From: Hyphomicrobium sulfonivorans
Lineage (GTDB): Bacteria > Pseudomonadota > Alphaproteobacteria > Rhizobiales > Hyphomicrobiaceae
Assembly (NCBI RefSeq): GCF_013306565.1
Contig: NZ_PZPO01000004.1
Location: 124,001 to 188,000, forward strand
Reading direction: 5' to 3'
Length of the DNA stretch: 64,000 bases
Both the position numbers and the translations under genes were made by a program. Shown piece by piece: positions 1 through 7,986 of this stretch. Numbering within the stretch: position 1 is the stretch's first letter; every line of letters starts with the position of its first letter. The notes under the pieces were generated by a model. That model saw only the letters and a program-made list of their open reading frames with translations, was not told the origin of the DNA and made no database searches.

Positions 1-41
1 AGAACGCGCTGCAGGGCTTCTTCAACCGGGAGCAGCGACAT
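1..41 (-). CDS. moeA: Molybdopterin molybdenumtransferase MoeA, first codons only
   Basis: Only the first 13 codons are inside the window (reading MSLLPVEEALQRV), with the rest beyond base 1. The start ATG follows the moaC stop codon directly (TGAATG), so the two genes are translationally adjacent. MoeA inserts molybdenum into molybdopterin in cofactor synthesis. The N-terminal LLPVEEAL text is typical of MoeA, and the moaC-moeA order after trpC is a common alphaproteobacterial arrangement. Identification therefore rests on a very short peptide plus context. Confidence 0.7.
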   Translation of the reverse strand, partial: MSLLPVEEALQRV

Positions 42-524
42 TCAAGCGCTCTCCGCGCGAAAATCGCCCGAGCGTCCGCCGGATTTTTCCATCAACCGGA
101 TGTCTTCAATCGCCATGCCGCGATCTACCGCTTTCAGCATGTCGTAGAGCGTAAGGCAGGCAACGGAAACGGCAGTCAGTGCTTCCATTTCAACGCCGGT
201 TGGACCGCTGGTCTTGACCTCGGCGGAAACGCGCACGCCACACGGGGCGTCACTAGGTTGCAATGTCACGACAACCTTTGACAGCGCCAACGGATGGCAC
301 AGCGGGATCAGTTCATGGGTGCGCTTGGCGGCCATGATGCCGGCGATGCGGGCCGTTGCGAGCACGTCGCCCTTGGGCGCGTTGCCGGAGTTCATCAGTT
401 CAAGTGTTGCGGGCTGCATGGTGATGAAGCCCGCTGCAATGGCCGTCCGGGTGGTTGCGGGCTTATCCGATACGTCCACCATCCGCGCATCGCCCTTGTC
501 GTCGATGTGCGTGAGCCTGGCCAT
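42..524 (-). CDS. moaC: Cyclic pyranopterin monophosphate synthase MoaC
   Basis: A 160-residue protein, the usual MoaC length. MoaC makes cyclic pyranopterin monophosphate from the product of MoaA in molybdenum cofactor synthesis, in the cytoplasm. The family signature region around residues 47-85 is intact ([17 protein letters not shown] followed by LIPLCHPL). The [11 protein letters not shown] stretch places Asp128 and Lys131 at the catalytic positions known from the E. coli enzyme. It lies 96 bases downstream of trpC and abuts moeA (TGAATG), so it is probably the late part of a trpC-moaC-moeA transcript. MoaA is not in this window. Start and function are secure. Confidence 0.97.
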   Translation of the reverse strand: MARLTHIDDKGDARMVDVSDKPATTRTAIAAGFITMQPATLELMNSGNAPKGDVLATARIAGIMAAKRTHELIPLCHPLALSKVVVTLQPSDAPCGVRVSAEVKTSGPTGVEMEALTAVSVACLTLYDMLKAVDRGMAIEDIRLMEKSGGRSGDFRAESA

Positions 525-620
525 GTTGCACTCCGATCGTTCGGCGCCGTGCGGCGCGCGTGGGTTAGGGCAGGGCGCCTAAAGCGAAGCGTATCGCGTC
601 GATGAACGCGCGCAACTATC

Positions 621-1424
621 TCATGCGGCGCGGTTGCGCGCGAGCAGCGTGCGCGTTGCCGCGGTTACGTCCTGCTGCCGCATCAGGCTTTCACCTACCA
701 GGAACGTATTAACACCCACGCGCTCCAGCAGCTCGATATCTGCGGGGGTGAAGATGCCGCTTTCGCCAACCACGATGCGATCTGCGGGAATGCGCGGCGC
801 CAGGCGCTCCGTCGTTTCCAGCGTGACGTCGAATGTCTTCAGGTTGCGATTGTTGATGCCGATGAGACGGCAGTCCAAAGCCAGCGCCCGGTCGAGTTCG
901 GCATCGTCGTGGACTTCAGCGATGGCGTCCATGCCCCAATCCTTGGCGGCGCGCGCAAGATCGTGCGCAGTCGTGTCGTTCACCTGCGCCAGAATGATGA
1001 GAATGCAGTCGGCGCCCCATGCGCGCGCCTCGGCCACCTGATAGGTGTCGAGCATGAAATCTTTCCGTAGCGCGGGCAGGGTGCAGGCGGCGCGTGCCTG
1101 CGTGAGAAATTCGGGTGCGCCCTGAAATGAAGGGGTGTCCGTCAGCACCGACAGGCAGGCAGCACCACCGGCCTCGTAGGCCTTCGCCAGCGCCGGGGGA
1201 TCGAAGTCTTCGCGGATGAGGCCTTTGGAAGGGCTGGCCTTCTTGATTTCAGCAATCAGCGCCGGCTGGCCAGCGGCATGCTTGGCCACGATGGCATCGG
1301 CGAAGGGGCGGACGCGCGGAGCGCTGCGGGCCAGTTCCGCCACGACGCGCAGAGGTACGGCCGTTTTGGCACGGGCGATCTCTTCAAGTTTGTAGCGGGT
1401 GATCTTCTCGAGAATGTCGGCCAT
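621..1424 (-). CDS. trpC: Indole-3-glycerol phosphate synthase TrpC
   Basis: A single-domain, 267-residue enzyme that closes the indole ring of 1-(2-carboxyphenylamino)-1-deoxyribulose 5-phosphate in tryptophan synthesis. Visible family blocks are [12 protein letters not shown] (about residues 57-68), LRKDFMLD (about 119-126), GINNRNL (about 190) and the phosphate-binding VVGESGI near the C-terminus, all in TIM-barrel order. It is not fused to TrpF, unlike in enterobacteria. In many Rhizobiales trpC follows trpD directly. Here two unrelated genes (a minus-strand membrane protein and a plus-strand secreted protein) separate them, so trpC probably needs its own promoter in the 133-base gap upstream. 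Confidence 0.97.
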   Translation of the reverse strand: MADILEKITRYKLEEIARAKTAVPLRVVAELARSAPRVRPFADAIVAKHAAGQPALIAEIKKASPSKGLIREDFDPPALAKAYEAGGAACLSVLTDTPSFQGAPEFLTQARAACTLPALRKDFMLDTYQVAEARAWGADCILIILAQVNDTTAHDLARAAKDWGMDAIAEVHDDAELDRALALDCRLIGINNRNLKTFDVTLETTERLAPRIPADRIVVGESGIFTPADIELLERVGVNTFLVGESLMRQQDVTAATRTLLARNRAA

Positions 1425-1557
1425 GGTTTCCGGCGTTTCATTGGTGCTTCAGGGCTTGCTACCCGTGGGCCCCGGCACGGTCAAGCGATGGCGGCCGCTT
1501 TGCCTGTCAGCGGCCCGATATGGGGCTCGCTGCGACGCAGCAATATGCGGTGAAAGC

Positions 1558-2475
1558 TCAGGCCGGTTCGGTGGCGTGTATCTCGACCACGCCGGTTGCG
1601 GGCTCCATCACATAGACCATCAGATCGGGGCGCTCACGCTTCAGCCGCCCGGCCAGACGCCGGCCCTCGGCCTCGTGGGCAGCATATTGCGCATCGCTCC
1701 AGTGCGGATTTGAAAAATCGTCCAGGTTGAAGGAGGTGTCATAGCTCTGCGCCCAGTTCTTCAGGTCGGCGCGCAGGCCGTCAGAGATTTCGATCAGGTC
1801 TGGCGAGAAGCAGCCATAGTGATCCTCGTCCAGCGCCCAAAGCGGATCACACTGATAATCGCACATCAGCTTGATGCGCGTGCACTCGTGTGCCGGCAAG
1901 GCAGGGCCGCTAGCGTATCCATCGCCGCTTTCGCCACCACCAAAGGCTGCCAGCGGCGATCGGGGCTTGGGCTGCCACCACAGCGTTTTGAAGACATATC
2001 CGAGGTACAGCACCAGTGCGGCAACGGTGGCGAGTGCCGCGGCCTGATGGAGATCGGCAAGCGGCATCAGCCGCCCGTGCCAGGCGGCCCAGACGATGAA
2101 TGCGGTGGCCGCGAAATAGATGACAAACGCATTTGTCGTCTGCCGGCGTCCAGTGGTGTCAGGCGGATTGTCGGCATCGAAATATCGCGGTGCGATGACA
2201 TAGAGGTAGAACGCTTGCGCCAGTGTCGACAGCGCGAAGACCCATACGGCAGCTTCAAGCCCGACCAGCAGCAGCACGCCGCCCAGAAAAACCAGTCCTG
2301 AAGCGGCAACAAGCCATGCGCTCTGGATGCGTTCGGGCATGCTGATTTTTTTCATCGAGATTGCGGCGATGGCCTTGTCGAAGAATATCGACATCAGCCC
2401 GGCGCGGGTGCCGATCAGTCCGGCGAATGCGTAAAAGGCGCCGATCACCTTGAGTGCGATGTCCGTTATGTCCAC
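1558..2475 (-). CDS. Membrane protein of unknown function with acidic cytosolic tail
   Basis: I do not recognise a named family. The open frame reaches back to 2817, but its first ~114 codons are basic and unlike a signal sequence. I prefer the GTG at 2475, which starts just before the first hydrophobic segment and gives about 305 residues. An ATG at 2721 is the alternative. The N-terminal two thirds hold four or five hydrophobic segments. The C-terminal ~120 residues are soluble, with several cysteines (HECTRIKLMCDYQC) and a helical acidic-then-basic end (DAQYAAHEAEGRRLAGRLK). It sits between trpC and trpD and is divergent from the secreted protein at 2811. Function is unknown and the start is uncertain. 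Confidence 0.6.
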   Translation of the reverse strand: MDITDIALKVIGAFYAFAGLIGTRAGLMSIFFDKAIAAISMKKISMPERIQSAWLVAASGLVFLGGVLLLVGLEAAVWVFALSTLAQAFYLYVIAPRYFDADNPPDTTGRRQTTNAFVIYFAATAFIVWAAWHGRLMPLADLHQAAALATVAALVLYLGYVFKTLWWQPKPRSPLAAFGGGESGDGYASGPALPAHECTRIKLMCDYQCDPLWALDEDHYGCFSPDLIEISDGLRADLKNWAQSYDTSFNLDDFSNPHWSDAQYAAHEAEGRRLAGRLKRERPDLMVYVMEPATGVVEIHATEPA

Positions 2476-2810
2476 GGCGGAAAATCCATAAAGCAAAAGC
2501 TGGCGTTCCAGCGGGATGAAATGCTGCCGAAGCAATCCATCGCCAGCGCGGCGCGAACGTGATGCCAGAAAGATGGAGTTTTCGCGACGGGTGATTTGGT
2601 GAGCAGGGTAGGCGCATTCCAGCGCCGCGCGATGTTCCCTTAATACTTCCTTAAGCAGGCCGGGCGCTAAGCCGCATGGCCAACGCCGGGCGAATTGTTC
2701 ACGCCAACGGATGATTTGCATTCTATCGCGGCTTTGCCGCAATGGTACCGCATAACCGCCTTGCTTTCGCACCGGGGAAGCGATTGCGATCGATTGGAGG
2801 CTGGACGCGC
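2476..2810. other. Divergent intergenic region inside the trp cluster
   Basis: About 335 bases separate the divergent membrane-protein gene (if it starts at 2475) and the secreted-protein gene at 2811. It must hold both promoters. A short inverted repeat (CTTAA..TTAAG, about 2639-2655) is visible. I see no RNA gene. If the minus-strand gene instead starts at 2721, most of this region is coding. Confidence 0.4.
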
Positions 2811-4022
2811 ATGGCACGACGGATCTTCTTCAGGCGGCGCCCGATTTCGCGTGTTGTGGGCGTTTGTCTTGGATTGGCTCTGTGCGGTCCTGTATTCGCT
2901 CCATCGGCATTTGCGGTTGATGCTCCGGCGACGGAAGGCGATGCACCCGCTCCGCTGAAAATGCATCTCGACGAATACCGCGAACTGCTGGCCACCCATA
3001 ATCGCGCTTGGGAAGAATACGAGAAGATCGCCGCGCCTTACTGGCAGTCGGTGACCGAGAAGCGTTCGCGCCGGCGGACAAAGATGGCGAACGGTCTGAC
3101 GCTGACCGAGGCCGACTATGTGATGGAACAGCCGCCGGCCTTTACCGGGCCGCCGAAGCCTGAAAATCCGCTCGCGCCGAAAACAAAGAGTCCGATTCCC
3201 GATGTGCAGGAGTTTCTTGCCGCGGCGAAGGCGGAATTCGATTTCGAGCCGGAGCGCCCACAGAGCGAGGTCGCATTCAAGCGCGCCTATGCTCAGTTTG
3301 CGGCTGCCAGGGGTATCGAAGCGAAGGTTGCAGTAAAGATCTACGCGTTTGAAGCTGGCGGCGATGGCCAGCACGATATTCAGGCCGGGCGCGAGCACGA
3401 TCCCAAGGGCAAGGTGATTTCAACGGCGCTGGGCTACAATCAGCTGCTCACCACCAACACGATTGGCCTGCTGGCGGAAGCCGGATCAGAATTTGTTGGC
3501 ACGCTGAAGGAACGCGCTGCTATCGCTCAAGGCGCGCGTAGGCAGGTTCTGGAAAGCAAGATCGCCAACTTGAGAAAGATGGTTGCGTTTGCGCGCACGG
3601 TGCCGAACGACTGGAACGCGCATGGTCGGCTGGCCAGCACACCGAAGGGTATCGGTGTGCACGCGCTCAACCTCGATATCGACATCGGTCCGATGTTGCA
3701 GACACGCAAGCTGACCAACTCGATCAACTTCGCCAAGGCGAAGGGGTATGAGGCGACGCTGACGGCTGCCGAGCTGGAGATGATGAACCTGACGGGAGAC
3801 GGCAACGGCTTCGACATGCTGACGATGCCGCCAATCCTGCGCGAGATCGTGCCGACGTCGAACTTTTTCCAGCGCGGCGGCTATGAACGCAATCCGGTGG
3901 CGGCGCGCAATAACACGGTGTCAAAGCTGCTCGCGGCCACGGACGAAAAGATGGAGCGCGAAATGCGCAAGCAGGGTGCTCAGGATCTTGCCGCTGCTTT
4001 CGACGCGGTGACGCTGCGCTGA
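2811..4022 (+). CDS. Secreted protein with possible lysozyme/transglycosylase-like core
   Basis: The start at 2811 is chosen over upstream ATG 2742 because a GGAGG lies ten bases before it and the product begins with a classic signal peptide (basic ARRIFFRRR, hydrophobic VVGVCLGLALCG, cleavage near PSAFA-VD). The mature part is about 370 residues. The segment IYAFEAGGDG followed by VISTALGYNQLL resembles the catalytic glutamate and the later S/A-x-G-x-x-Q block of lytic transglycosylase-like folds. That is my inference, since no standard SLT signature is complete. The gene lies head-on between trpD and trpC, on the opposite strand, and ends 89 bases from trpD. It is real, but its function is unproven. 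Confidence 0.8.
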   Translation: MARRIFFRRRPISRVVGVCLGLALCGPVFAPSAFAVDAPATEGDAPAPLKMHLDEYRELLATHNRAWEEYEKIAAPYWQSVTEKRSRRRTKMANGLTLTEADYVMEQPPAFTGPPKPENPLAPKTKSPIPDVQEFLAAAKAEFDFEPERPQSEVAFKRAYAQFAAARGIEAKVAVKIYAFEAGGDGQHDIQAGREHDPKGKVISTALGYNQLLTTNTIGLLAEAGSEFVGTLKERAAIAQGARRQVLESKIANLRKMVAFARTVPNDWNAHGRLASTPKGIGVHALNLDIDIGPMLQTRKLTNSINFAKAKGYEATLTAAELEMMNLTGDGNGFDMLTMPPILREIVPTSNFFQRGGYERNPVAARNNTVSKLLAATDEKMEREMRKQGAQDLAAAFDAVTLR

Positions 4023-4111
4023 GGCAGTGCACGACAGGATGATGTGACGACGGGCCGACGTCACCGGGGTTCACGCGTCTCGCTCGCGCGCAGGCCGATC
4101 ACAAAACAGAT

Positions 4112-5137
4112 TTAGAGCGCTTCGTTGGTGACGGCGACGAGCGTATCCAGTGCCCGTGCAGCAGCGCCGTCATCGATAGCGCGGGCCGCCCGTTCGGCGC
4201 CTTCGCGCAGGTCCGCCGCCTTGCCACCAACAATAAGCGCGGCGGCCGCATTCAGCAGCACGATATCGCGGAACGCCCCTTCTTCGCCCGCCAGCAGATT
4301 GCGGATTGCGGTGGCGTTCACACTGGCGTCGCCGCCCTTCAGGTCAGCCAGGGTCGCCGATGGCAGACCAGCGTCCTCCGGCCCAACCTCAAAGGTGCGG
4401 ATCTCGCCGTCCTTCAACTCGGTGATGCGCGTACGGCCCGTGGTGGTGATTTCGTCAAGGCCGTCCGAGCCATGCACAACCCAGGCATGTTCCGATCCAA
4501 GGTTCCTCAGGACCTCTGCAACCGGCTCAGTCCACGCCGCGTTGAAGACGCCAACGATCTGACGCTTCACCCGGGCCGGGTTTGCCAGCGGTCCGATGAG
4601 ATTGAAAATGGTGCGGATGCCAAGTTCGCCGCGCGCGGCTGCCCAGTGCTTCATGGCCGAGTGATGCATCGGCGCCCACATGAAGCCGACGCCCGCCTGG
4701 GCAATCGAGCGCGAAATGACGATCGGCGAAACGTCGATCTTCACGCCGAGCGCGGTCAGCACATCCGATGCGCCCGAAAGTGACGACACCGCGCGGTTGC
4801 CGTGTTTGGCGATCGGGATGCCCGCACCGGCCGCAACGATGGCAGCGCACGTCGAGACGTTGAATGTGTTGTGCCCGTCACCGCCAGTGCCGACGATGTC
4901 GACGGCGTTCGGCGGCGCTTCCACCGGCAGCATGCGCTCGCGCATCAGCTGGGCGGCGCCGGTGATCTCGGGGATGGTTTCGCCGCGCACGCGCAACGCC
5001 ATCAGGAACGCGGCCATCTGCACCGGCGTGGCGACGCCGGACATCATGGTTTCCAGCGCGTCCTTGATCTCATCTTCGGTAAGGCTGGCGCCCGTCGCCA
5101 CCTTCTGCATGAGGAGTTTCAGCTCGATGGCGGGCAT
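4112..5137 (-). CDS. trpD: Anthranilate phosphoribosyltransferase TrpD
   Basis: A 341-residue enzyme of standard length that transfers phosphoribose from PRPP to anthranilate, the second step of tryptophan synthesis. The PRPP/Mg-binding glycine-rich block [15 protein letters not shown] (about residues 82-96) is complete, followed by KHGNRAVSS (about 112-120), and further on [20 protein letters not shown], where the anthranilate-binding arginine lies. It is a separate protein, not fused to TrpG. It begins 28 bases after the trpG stop, so trpG-trpD are one transcription unit. The next gene downstream is on the opposite strand, so this unit ends here. Confidence 0.97.
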   Translation of the reverse strand: MPAIELKLLMQKVATGASLTEDEIKDALETMMSGVATPVQMAAFLMALRVRGETIPEITGAAQLMRERMLPVEAPPNAVDIVGTGGDGHNTFNVSTCAAIVAAGAGIPIAKHGNRAVSSLSGASDVLTALGVKIDVSPIVISRSIAQAGVGFMWAPMHHSAMKHWAAARGELGIRTIFNLIGPLANPARVKRQIVGVFNAAWTEPVAEVLRNLGSEHAWVVHGSDGLDEITTTGRTRITELKDGEIRTFEVGPEDAGLPSATLADLKGGDASVNATAIRNLLAGEEGAFRDIVLLNAAAALIVGGKAADLREGAERAARAIDDGAAARALDTLVAVTNEAL

Positions 5138-5165
5138 GGTGAAGCCTTGAATTTCGTGTGGTGAT

Positions 5166-5780
5166 TTATGCGGCGGTGCGCGCGAAAGGCGTCTTGCGGC
5201 GGATGGGGTTCATGCCCGCAAGCTCAAGAAAATTGGCGAGCAGGGCGTGGCCCTGTTCCGATGCAATGCTTTCGGGGTGGAACTGCACGCCGTGGACCGG
5301 ATGGGTCTTGTGCTGCAGCCCCATGATGATGCCGTCCGACGTTTCAGCGGTCACTTCCAGCTCATCCGGCAAACTGGCGCGATCGACGATCAGCGAGTGA
5401 TAGCGCGTAACCTCGAACTGCGCGGGCAGGCCCTTGAACACGCCCTTGTCCGAATGGTGGATGGTCGACAGCTTGCCGTGCAGCGGCTCGGGCGCGCGGA
5501 TCACCTTGCCGCCGTAGGCCTGACCGATGGATTGGTGGCCGAGACAAACGCCCAGCAGCGGGATCTTGCCGCCCGCCTTGGCGATAAGGTCCAGACAGAC
5601 GCCTGCTTCGTTAGGCGTGCACGGGCCCGGTGACAGCACGATGGCCTGCGGCTTGGCGGCGATCACCTCGTCGGCCGTAGCCTTGTCGTTGCGGATCACC
5701 TCGCACTGGGCACCCAGCTCGCCCAGGAAGTGGACGAGATTGTAGGTGAAGCTGTCATAGTTATCGATGAGGATCAGCAT
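5166..5780 (-). CDS. trpG: Anthranilate synthase glutaminase subunit TrpG (PabA-like)
   Basis: A 204-residue class I glutamine amidotransferase giving ammonia to TrpE (and possibly to PabB, since such subunits are often shared). The nucleophile is Cys79 in [17 protein letters not shown], and His168 and Glu170 in GVQFHPES complete the triad. The N-terminal [21 protein letters not shown] is the usual TrpG/PabA start. It is cotranscribed with trpD (28-base gap). Its partner trpE lies more than 5 kb upstream, separated by a phosphatase, a patatin-like gene and an autotransporter. In many related genomes trpE and trpG are close neighbours. Confidence 0.96.
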   Translation of the reverse strand: MLILIDNYDSFTYNLVHFLGELGAQCEVIRNDKATADEVIAAKPQAIVLSPGPCTPNEAGVCLDLIAKAGGKIPLLGVCLGHQSIGQAYGGKVIRAPEPLHGKLSTIHHSDKGVFKGLPAQFEVTRYHSLIVDRASLPDELEVTAETSDGIIMGLQHKTHPVHGVQFHPESIASEQGHALLANFLELAGMNPIRRKTPFARTAA

Positions 5781-5904
5781 GGCTGTCTGCGCGTCCCTAG
5801 CCCACCGTGAGCGTCATCCGGTTGGAGAGGGTGTAGGGAGCGCACGGGGCAGCGTCAAGTAAATGGCGGCGGGCATACATGCCTTGCCACGCCTCAGCGG
5901 GCGT

Positions 5905-6432
5905 TCAGGCAAGCATCGCCGGGGTTATGAACCGCTCCAGATTTCCGGCCCCGAAATCAACATCGGACCAGCTGCCTGCCTCAAAGGTCAGCACCGCGAG
6001 CGCGCAGGTCGGATATTTCTGCGCCAGAAGCTTGCGCGCTTCCGCGTCTCCATGGCCAGCAAGATCGGAGGCAAAGTCCTCCATGCCGGGATTGTGTCCC
6101 ACCACCATGACGCGGGAAGGCGCAGGGTTGCGGGACGCAACCCGGCGAACCTGAGCCAGCATGTCTTCCGGCGTGGCCATGTAGATGGCGTCGTCAAACA
6201 CAACCTCAGGGTGGGGTTCCGGCCACGATCCGAGCACCAGATCGAGGGTTTGCCGGGTGCGCGCCGCCGAAGAGCACAGCACTAGCTCCGGCACCAGCCC
6301 CAGGTGGGCAATTTCGGCCCCCATGCGCGGGGCAGACTTTTGTCCGCGCTTGGCCAGCGGCCGGTCGAAATCGGCATCGGCCGGGTTGTCCCAGTTTGAT
6401 TTGGCGTGACGGAGCAGCATCAGAGTCAGCAT
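5905..6432 (-). CDS. SixA-like histidine phosphatase family protein
   Basis: The start at 6432 is chosen because the domain begins immediately (MLTLMLLRHAKSNWD). Upstream in-frame codons add a basic, non-conserved leader. The product is about 175 residues. It belongs to the histidine phosphatase (phosphoglycerate-mutase-like) superfamily: RHAKS holds the phospho-accepting histidine (residue 9) and VVGHNPGMED holds the second catalytic histidine. The compact size and RHAKS variant match the SixA group, whose E. coli member dephosphorylates phosphohistidine in phosphotransfer proteins. The real substrate here is unknown. It sits between trpG and the patatin-like gene and diverges from the latter. 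Confidence 0.85.
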   Translation of the reverse strand: MLTLMLLRHAKSNWDNPADADFDRPLAKRGQKSAPRMGAEIAHLGLVPELVLCSSAARTRQTLDLVLGSWPEPHPEVVFDDAIYMATPEDMLAQVRRVASRNPAPSRVMVVGHNPGMEDFASDLAGHGDAEARKLLAQKYPTCALAVLTFEAGSWSDVDFGAGNLERFITPAMLA

Positions 6433-6626
6433 GGCGAGACGATGCCGCCACTTTGCCCGGCGATCAAGATTGCGCGGGCGCAATGCCATGCGAATGTTAA
6501 TCGTGACAGTGGATCGCGAAATTGTGTGGCGCGATCACGACATAACTACGCCATTTGACGGACTAAACTGAGGGGCGGCGTCTTTGGCGTCAGTCGCATT
6601 TGCGGCCCGGGTGGGCTGGGGGAAGC

Positions 6627-7910
6627 ATGTTCCGCGTCATCGGTCTCACCATCGGGCTTGTTCGCGCCCGTGCGCGGCCCATAGCTGTTGCCTGCCGGCT
6701 TCCGCGCGCCGGGGCTGCGGCGCTGTCTGTTGCTGTAGCGGTGGTCGTGGTTGCCGGCTGCGCATCCACCAGCCGCCTGCCTGCAGTGCCGTTGTCGCTG
6801 GCGGCCGACGCCATTCCGCTCGATATTCCTGACGCCCGCTTTTATGCGGATACAGATACCGACCGCATCTCAAAGTTGGCCACGCGCGCCTACCAGCGCG
6901 CCAAGGCCGCTGGTCTCGTCGGCCATGACGGCGACGCTTATCAGCCCCATACAACGCGGGCGTTTCTAGCCATTTCCGGCGGCGGTGATGACGGCGCTTA
7001 CGGCGCTGGCCTGCTGACGGGATGGAGCGAGCGCGGCGATCGCCCGAATTTCGCTGTGGTCACAGGCGTATCCACCGGCGCTCTGTCGGCGCCGTTCGTG
7101 TTCCTTGGCTCAGAATACGATCGGCAACTCAAAAGCATGTATACGGAGACCAGTCCGGGAGACATCTTCCGGCCGCGGACATTCATGGCGGCTGTGGCTG
7201 ACGACGCGATGGCGGATTCGACGCCGCTGCGCGAACGCATCGACGGCTATGTCGATCAGCGCATGGTGCGCCGCTTGGCGGAGGAGTACGGCAAAGGCCG
7301 CATACTGCTGATCCTCACCACCAATCTCGATCAGGGCCGCTCGGTGATCTGGAACATCGGCGCCATTGCCTCAAGCGATCATCCCCGCGCGCGGATGCTG
7401 ATTGTCGATATCCTGCTGGCGTCGGCAGCTGTGCCCGGCGTTTTCCCGCCGGTGATGATCAACATCGCGATTGATGGCCGTGACTATCAGGAGATGCATG
7501 TTGATGGCGGCGCGATTGCGCAGGCGTTTCTGTATCCGCCATCGTTCAATCTCAAGGCCAAGCTGAAGGAGCTGGGGGTGAAAGGCGCGCGCCCCGCAGC
7601 GTATGTGATCCGTAATGGGCGGCTTTATCGCCCTGAGGAAAATGTAGACCGGCAAACCCTGAAGATTGCGCAGCAGGCCATTTCCACCATGACCGCATCA
7701 AGCGCGGTCAACGACATTTATCGCATGTACATGACCACGAAGCGCGACGGCGTCGATTTCAAGCTGGCCTACATCGAAGACGATTTCGGTCTGCCGTACA
7801 AAGGGCCATTCGATCGCGATTACATGAACGCGCTGTTCGAATACGGCTACCGTGTCGGCCGCGAAGGCTATCGCTGGCACAGTACGCCGCCGAACTACAT
7901 CGAAGAGTGA
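6627..7910 (+). CDS. Patatin-like phospholipase lipoprotein
   Basis: ATG 6627 is preferred over a TTG at 6600 because GGGGGAAGC precedes it. The product is 427 residues. A lipoprotein signal ends in VVVAGC with lipid-accepting Cys45, predicting an envelope-anchored enzyme. The patatin fold is clear: oxyanion loop SGGGDDGAYGAG (about 117-128), nucleophile elbow GVSTG with Ser149, SAAVPGVFPP, and the catalytic Asp293 in HVDGG. It probably cleaves acyl esters of lipids, with substrate unknown. It is convergent with the autotransporter gene, 76 bases away, and divergent from the SixA-like gene. It is one of three genes that separate trpE from trpG. Confidence 0.93.
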   Translation: MFRVIGLTIGLVRARARPIAVACRLPRAGAAALSVAVAVVVVAGCASTSRLPAVPLSLAADAIPLDIPDARFYADTDTDRISKLATRAYQRAKAAGLVGHDGDAYQPHTTRAFLAISGGGDDGAYGAGLLTGWSERGDRPNFAVVTGVSTGALSAPFVFLGSEYDRQLKSMYTETSPGDIFRPRTFMAAVADDAMADSTPLRERIDGYVDQRMVRRLAEEYGKGRILLILTTNLDQGRSVIWNIGAIASSDHPRARMLIVDILLASAAVPGVFPPVMINIAIDGRDYQEMHVDGGAIAQAFLYPPSFNLKAKLKELGVKGARPAAYVIRNGRLYRPEENVDRQTLKIAQQAISTMTASSAVNDIYRMYMTTKRDGVDFKLAYIEDDFGLPYKGPFDRDYMNALFEYGYRVGREGYRWHSTPPNYIEE

Positions 7911-7986
7911 CGGCGTACGTTCCATCAGGCCTCACATGGGAGGCGCAGCCCGTGGTGTCATGACCTGTCGTGCCAGCAACGCGATG

